From Rhodospirillales bacterium (GTDB lineage: Bacteria > Pseudomonadota > Alphaproteobacteria > Acetobacterales > Acetobacteraceae): 9,419 bases of DNA. The translations under genes were made by a program, and so were the position numbers. This document shows, one piece after another, positions 8,001 through 9,419 of this stretch. Positions within the stretch are counted from its first letter, which is position 1. Each line of letters opens with the position of its first letter. Below the pieces are notes generated by a model. It ran no database searches and was not told where the DNA came from. It was given only the letters and a program-made list of their open reading frames with translations. The DNA is taken from NCBI GenBank assembly GCA_028866445.1, contig JAGWIE010000038.1, positions 1 through 9,419 on the forward strand, given 5' to 3'.

Positions 8001-8174
8001 CGCAACGGTCTGCGCCGAAGCCCCCGCATAGGTAGCGCTAATGTTCACCGCCGGCGGCGCGATGGAAGGGTATTGCGCGATCGGGAGCTGAAGGATCTCG
8101 ATGGCGCCTGCCAACATAATAACCAGGGCCAGCACCCACGCGAAGATCGGCCGGTCGATAAAAAAACGTGACAT
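5019..8174 (-). CDS. RND multidrug efflux pump, inner membrane subunit (AcrB/MexB type, HAE1 family)
   Basis: This is the proton-driven inner membrane pump of a tripartite efflux system, 1051 residues, close to the 1049 of E. coli AcrB. It begins with the standard MSRFFIDRPIFAWVLALVIM (first membrane helix). It has a second cluster of helices at about 340-495 and a third at about 870-1030, with two large periplasmic loops between. The proton relay is complete: Asp407 and Asp408 (GLLVDDAIVVVEN), Lys936 (AVKNAIL), Arg966 and Thr973 (RLRPILMTS), matching AcrB D407, D408, K940, R971 and T978. In the distal drug pocket Phe136, Phe178, Phe612 and Phe614 are kept. The positions of AcrB Phe610 and Phe628 are Tyr607 and Val625 by hand alignment. 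The gene starts 21 bases after the adaptor gene; GAAGGG lies about 13 bases before the ATG, a loose spacing. Likely substrates are amphiphilic drugs, dyes or solvents; the exact range is unknown. Confidence 0.97.
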   Translation of the reverse strand: MSRFFIDRPIFAWVLALVIMLAGAIEILQLPIAQYPSIAPPAVNISATYAGASAQTVADTVVRPILQQMSGLDGLEYIDSTTESNGSATITLTFKQGTDPNIAQVQVQNKLQLAEANLPTEVTQAGINVKKAEKNFMLFFALVSTNGSMTRFDIADYIASNLEDPITRVPGVGDYQLFGSEYAMRIWLNPDALYKYGLTVPDVVNALKAQNVQVPSGELGGLPAVKGQRLDAIINGPSEFTDPSQFENILLKVLPSGAQVRLQDVAQVVLGPQSYSVNSLFNGMPASAMGLKLTPGANQLDTEKAVKAELKKLTQHLPSGLKLVYPYDTAPYIVLSLREVVQTLLEAIALVFLVMLLFLQNIRATLVPTIAVPIVLLGTFGVLAALGYSINTLTMLAMVLAVGLLVDDAIVVVENVDRLMHERGLRPKEAARQSMDEISGALVGIALVLAAVFLPMAFFSGSTGVIYRQFSVTIVSAMVLSILTALIFTPSLCGSLLKPPKEGAGTRGFTGWFNRGFNRSRAGYLGGVRRLTRRNRLTMLGFVCITILTVFLFTRLPTGFLPNEDQGLLVGQISLPNGSTAEQTEALNAKVRKYIFKTESNNVKSIYTASGFSFAGNAQNQGFLVMLMKPWADRTAASQNVAAIAQRVMGHFMGNRSGQVFIVQPPPVLELGNATGFDLELMNSGSISNQAFSAARAKFLQLAAKSKLLAAVRPNGLSDSAQYVLDVDREKASALGLSMTDINTTIQGAFASEFVDQFIRNGRVKDVYVQGQADARMQPDDLDKWYVRNSSGGMVPFSAFISGHWTTGPQSVEIYNGNEAYEIQGQPAPGVSSGAAMQEVEKIAAQMPQGVTMSWTGLSYEQVAAGSQTTALYAISVVFILLCLAALYESWSIPAAVMLVVPLGIIGAVLANLLRGIANDVYFQIGLLTTMGLAVKNAILIVEFARNFYEQGESLVEAALHAAQERLRPILMTSIAFIFGTFPLAIASGAGAGARTAIGTAVVGGMVTATILAIFFVPVFFVTVLGFMKVKRKSERAAAEAASSQGGNNHA

Positions 8175-8195
8175 GGCGGAATTTCAGCCCTTCGC

Positions 8196-9368
8196 TCAGG
8201 AGGCGGGGTTGGATGCGAATTGCGCGGTTTCGTCGACAGGCGAGACGGTTGCGCCGTCAGTCGCGTTCTGCAGCCCGTCCACGATTACACGGTCACCCGG
8301 AGCCAGGCCGCTCGTCACCACCCAGTCATTGCCAACATTACCGTTGATTTGAATAATCTTTTCCGAAACGACGTTCTTGGCATTCAGCATCAGCACAGTG
8401 GCATCGCCATGGGTGTTATGCGAAACCGCCTGCTGCGGTACCAGAATGCCGTTTTTGTTCACGCCCTCTTCCAACTCGGCGTGTACATACATGCCCGGCA
8501 GCAACAAATGTTGCGGGTTGGCAAACAGCGCCCGCACCAACACAGTGCCAGTGCTCTGGTCCACATTCACCTCGGCGAATTGCAGCTTGCCAGGCAGGCT
8601 GTATGTGCTGCCGTCTTCCAGCGTCAGCGTCACTTTCGCCGAGCCGTCAGCGGTGGTTTCAAGCTGTCCGGCATCAGCTTCCTGTTTCAGGCGCAGCCAG
8701 GTGGTGGAGGACTCGTTCAAATCCACGTAAATCGGGTCGAGCTGCGTCACGGTGGCCAGTGCCGTGGTCTGGTCCGCCGTAACCAGTGCGCCCGGCGTAA
8801 CCGAGGATGCGCCGATAGTGCCGGAAATTGGCGAATACATCTTGGTGTAGTTCAGATTTATCTGCGCGGTTTCGATGGCAGCCTTGGCGGAGGCGACATT
8901 GGCCTCATCCTCCTTCACCGTCGCCAGGGCGTTTTCGTAATCCTGCGCGCTCACAGCCTGGGCGGCGGCCAGCGGCCGGTAACGGTTCGCCTGGGCCTGG
9001 TCTGTCGCAAGCTGCGCCTTATCGTGCATCATTGTCGCCACAGCAGCGTCATAAGCGGCCTGATACGGTGCCGGGTCTATCTGATAAAGCTGCTGGCCCG
9101 CGTTCACATCGCCGCCCTCAACAAATAGCCGCTTTAAAATCACGCCGCTCACCTGCGGGCGAATATCCGCTGTGCCCACCGCATCGGTGCGGCCAGGAAG
9201 GTCCGTGGTGCGCAAAACAGGCTGGGCATGAATGGTGACAAACCCCACCTGCGGCATCGGCGGCGGGGGTGCTGCTTTTTTCTCGCACCCGGCAAGCAGA
9301 GCGGTTCCGGCAAGGCAAGCGGCCACCAGCGCACGCTTGCGCGCGGGGCAGGAAAGATCGGCTGGCAT
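8196..9368 (-). CDS. RND efflux periplasmic adaptor lipoprotein (AcrA/MexA type)
   Basis: This is the membrane fusion protein linking the RND pump to the outer membrane channel, 390 residues, typical of AcrA/MexA. The signal peptide carries charged KR residues then a hydrophobic stretch ending in the lipobox LAGC (Cys28). A proline-rich linker (PPPPMPQ) follows. The first lipoyl half lies at about 63-100 (DIRPQVSGVILKRLFVEGGDV), an alpha-helical hairpin at about 100-172 is rich in Ala, Gln and Asp, and the second lipoyl half spans about 173-205 (NYTKMYSPISGTIGASSVTPG). Beta-barrel and membrane-proximal domains follow, with LLLPGMYVHAELE (288-300) and GLAPGDRVIVDGLQ (354-367). The ATG at 9368 is preceded by GAGG (9377-9374) at a spacing of 5. 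The ATG 11 bases upstream meets a stop after three codons, so it is not the start. This is the first gene of the pump operon. Confidence 0.95.
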   Translation of the reverse strand: MPADLSCPARKRALVAACLAGTALLAGCEKKAAPPPPMPQVGFVTIHAQPVLRTTDLPGRTDAVGTADIRPQVSGVILKRLFVEGGDVNAGQQLYQIDPAPYQAAYDAAVATMMHDKAQLATDQAQANRYRPLAAAQAVSAQDYENALATVKEDEANVASAKAAIETAQINLNYTKMYSPISGTIGASSVTPGALVTADQTTALATVTQLDPIYVDLNESSTTWLRLKQEADAGQLETTADGSAKVTLTLEDGSTYSLPGKLQFAEVNVDQSTGTVLVRALFANPQHLLLPGMYVHAELEEGVNKNGILVPQQAVSHNTHGDATVLMLNAKNVVSEKIIQINGNVGNDWVVTSGLAPGDRVIVDGLQNATDGATVSPVDETAQFASNPAS

Positions 9369-9419
9369 CAGAACCTCATGGGCGAGTTAAAAACGATTAA
9401 TCTGCACGCGGCGGGCATG
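9369..9419 (-). promoter_or_regulatory. Leader of the efflux operon, cut by the right edge
   Basis: These 51 bases upstream of the adaptor gene contain its ribosome binding site and an AT-rich stretch with the 8-bp palindrome GATTAATC (9395-9402). The palindrome is next to a second TTAA at 9387-9390 (TTAA-N6-TTAA). This may be the edge of an operator or -10 region. Pumps of this kind are often controlled by a TetR-type repressor encoded next door, but that gene, if present, is outside the window. There is too little sequence to call a promoter. Confidence 0.25.

Larger units (their letters stand above)
2091..9368 (-). other. Probable five-gene operon: RND pump plus ABC importer pair
   Basis: Five minus-strand genes are packed without room for internal terminators: adaptor, 21-bp gap, RND pump, 8-bp overlap, outer membrane channel, 21-bp gap, ABC ATPase, 4-bp overlap, ABC permease. 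I see no promoter or hairpin within the two 21-bp gaps. Co-transcription is inferred from spacing and strand only. Confidence 0.75.

Noticed and set aside
8220..9128. Plus-strand open frame of 302 residues opposite the adaptor gene
   Set aside because: It is the antisense shadow of a well-supported adaptor protein, with no domain and no ribosome binding context of note.
9417..9419. ATG at the extreme right end as the start of a divergent regulator
   Set aside because: Only the three bases are present. A divergent TetR-type gene would be plausible by family precedent, but nothing here can support it.

Overview
The window looks like chromosomal DNA of a GC-rich Gram-negative bacterium, most likely an alphaproteobacterium. 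The proteins resemble those of Acetobacteraceae and relatives, but no rRNA or other marker is present, so this placement is an inference. There are no tRNAs, insertion sequences, CRISPR arrays or phage genes. Coding density is high, and no gene-free stretch exceeds 300 bases.

The left part (1-1924) holds two divergent genes. On the minus strand, running off the left edge, is a broken monofunctional haem catalase. Its start and ribosome binding site are intact. It has lost about 210 codons, including the catalytic His and Asn. A second, smaller loss near the haem-ligand Tyr puts the C-terminus in another frame. On the plus strand is an intact GlxA-type regulator, a DJ-1/PfpI-like domain followed by an AraC-type DNA-binding domain. 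The 267 bp between them carry a plausible promoter for the regulator with a perfect 12-bp palindrome in its spacer, plus a tandem repeat just before the regulator's ribosome binding site.

A short gene-free convergent stretch (1925-2090) follows. It holds a 9-bp perfect inverted repeat right after the regulator and a G-quadruplex-type motif on the minus strand.

The right part (2091-9368) is one tightly packed minus-strand cluster of five genes. In transcription order these are an AcrA/MexA-type lipoprotein adaptor, an AcrB/MexB-type RND pump, an OprM/NodT-type outer membrane lipoprotein channel, an ABC ATPase and an ABC permease. The first three should form a complete tripartite drug/solvent efflux pump spanning the envelope. 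The last two are an importer pair of the SsuBC/TauBC/ThiZX type with no substrate-binding protein in the window. Junctions are 21 bp, an 8-bp overlap, 21 bp and a 4-bp overlap, which suggests a single transcript. The promoter would lie at or beyond the right edge.

Most of this is familiar biology. The points that merit attention are the doubly deleted catalase, the join of an RND efflux operon to an orphan ABC importer pair, and the possible operators between the divergent genes. I found no convincing previously undescribed system.
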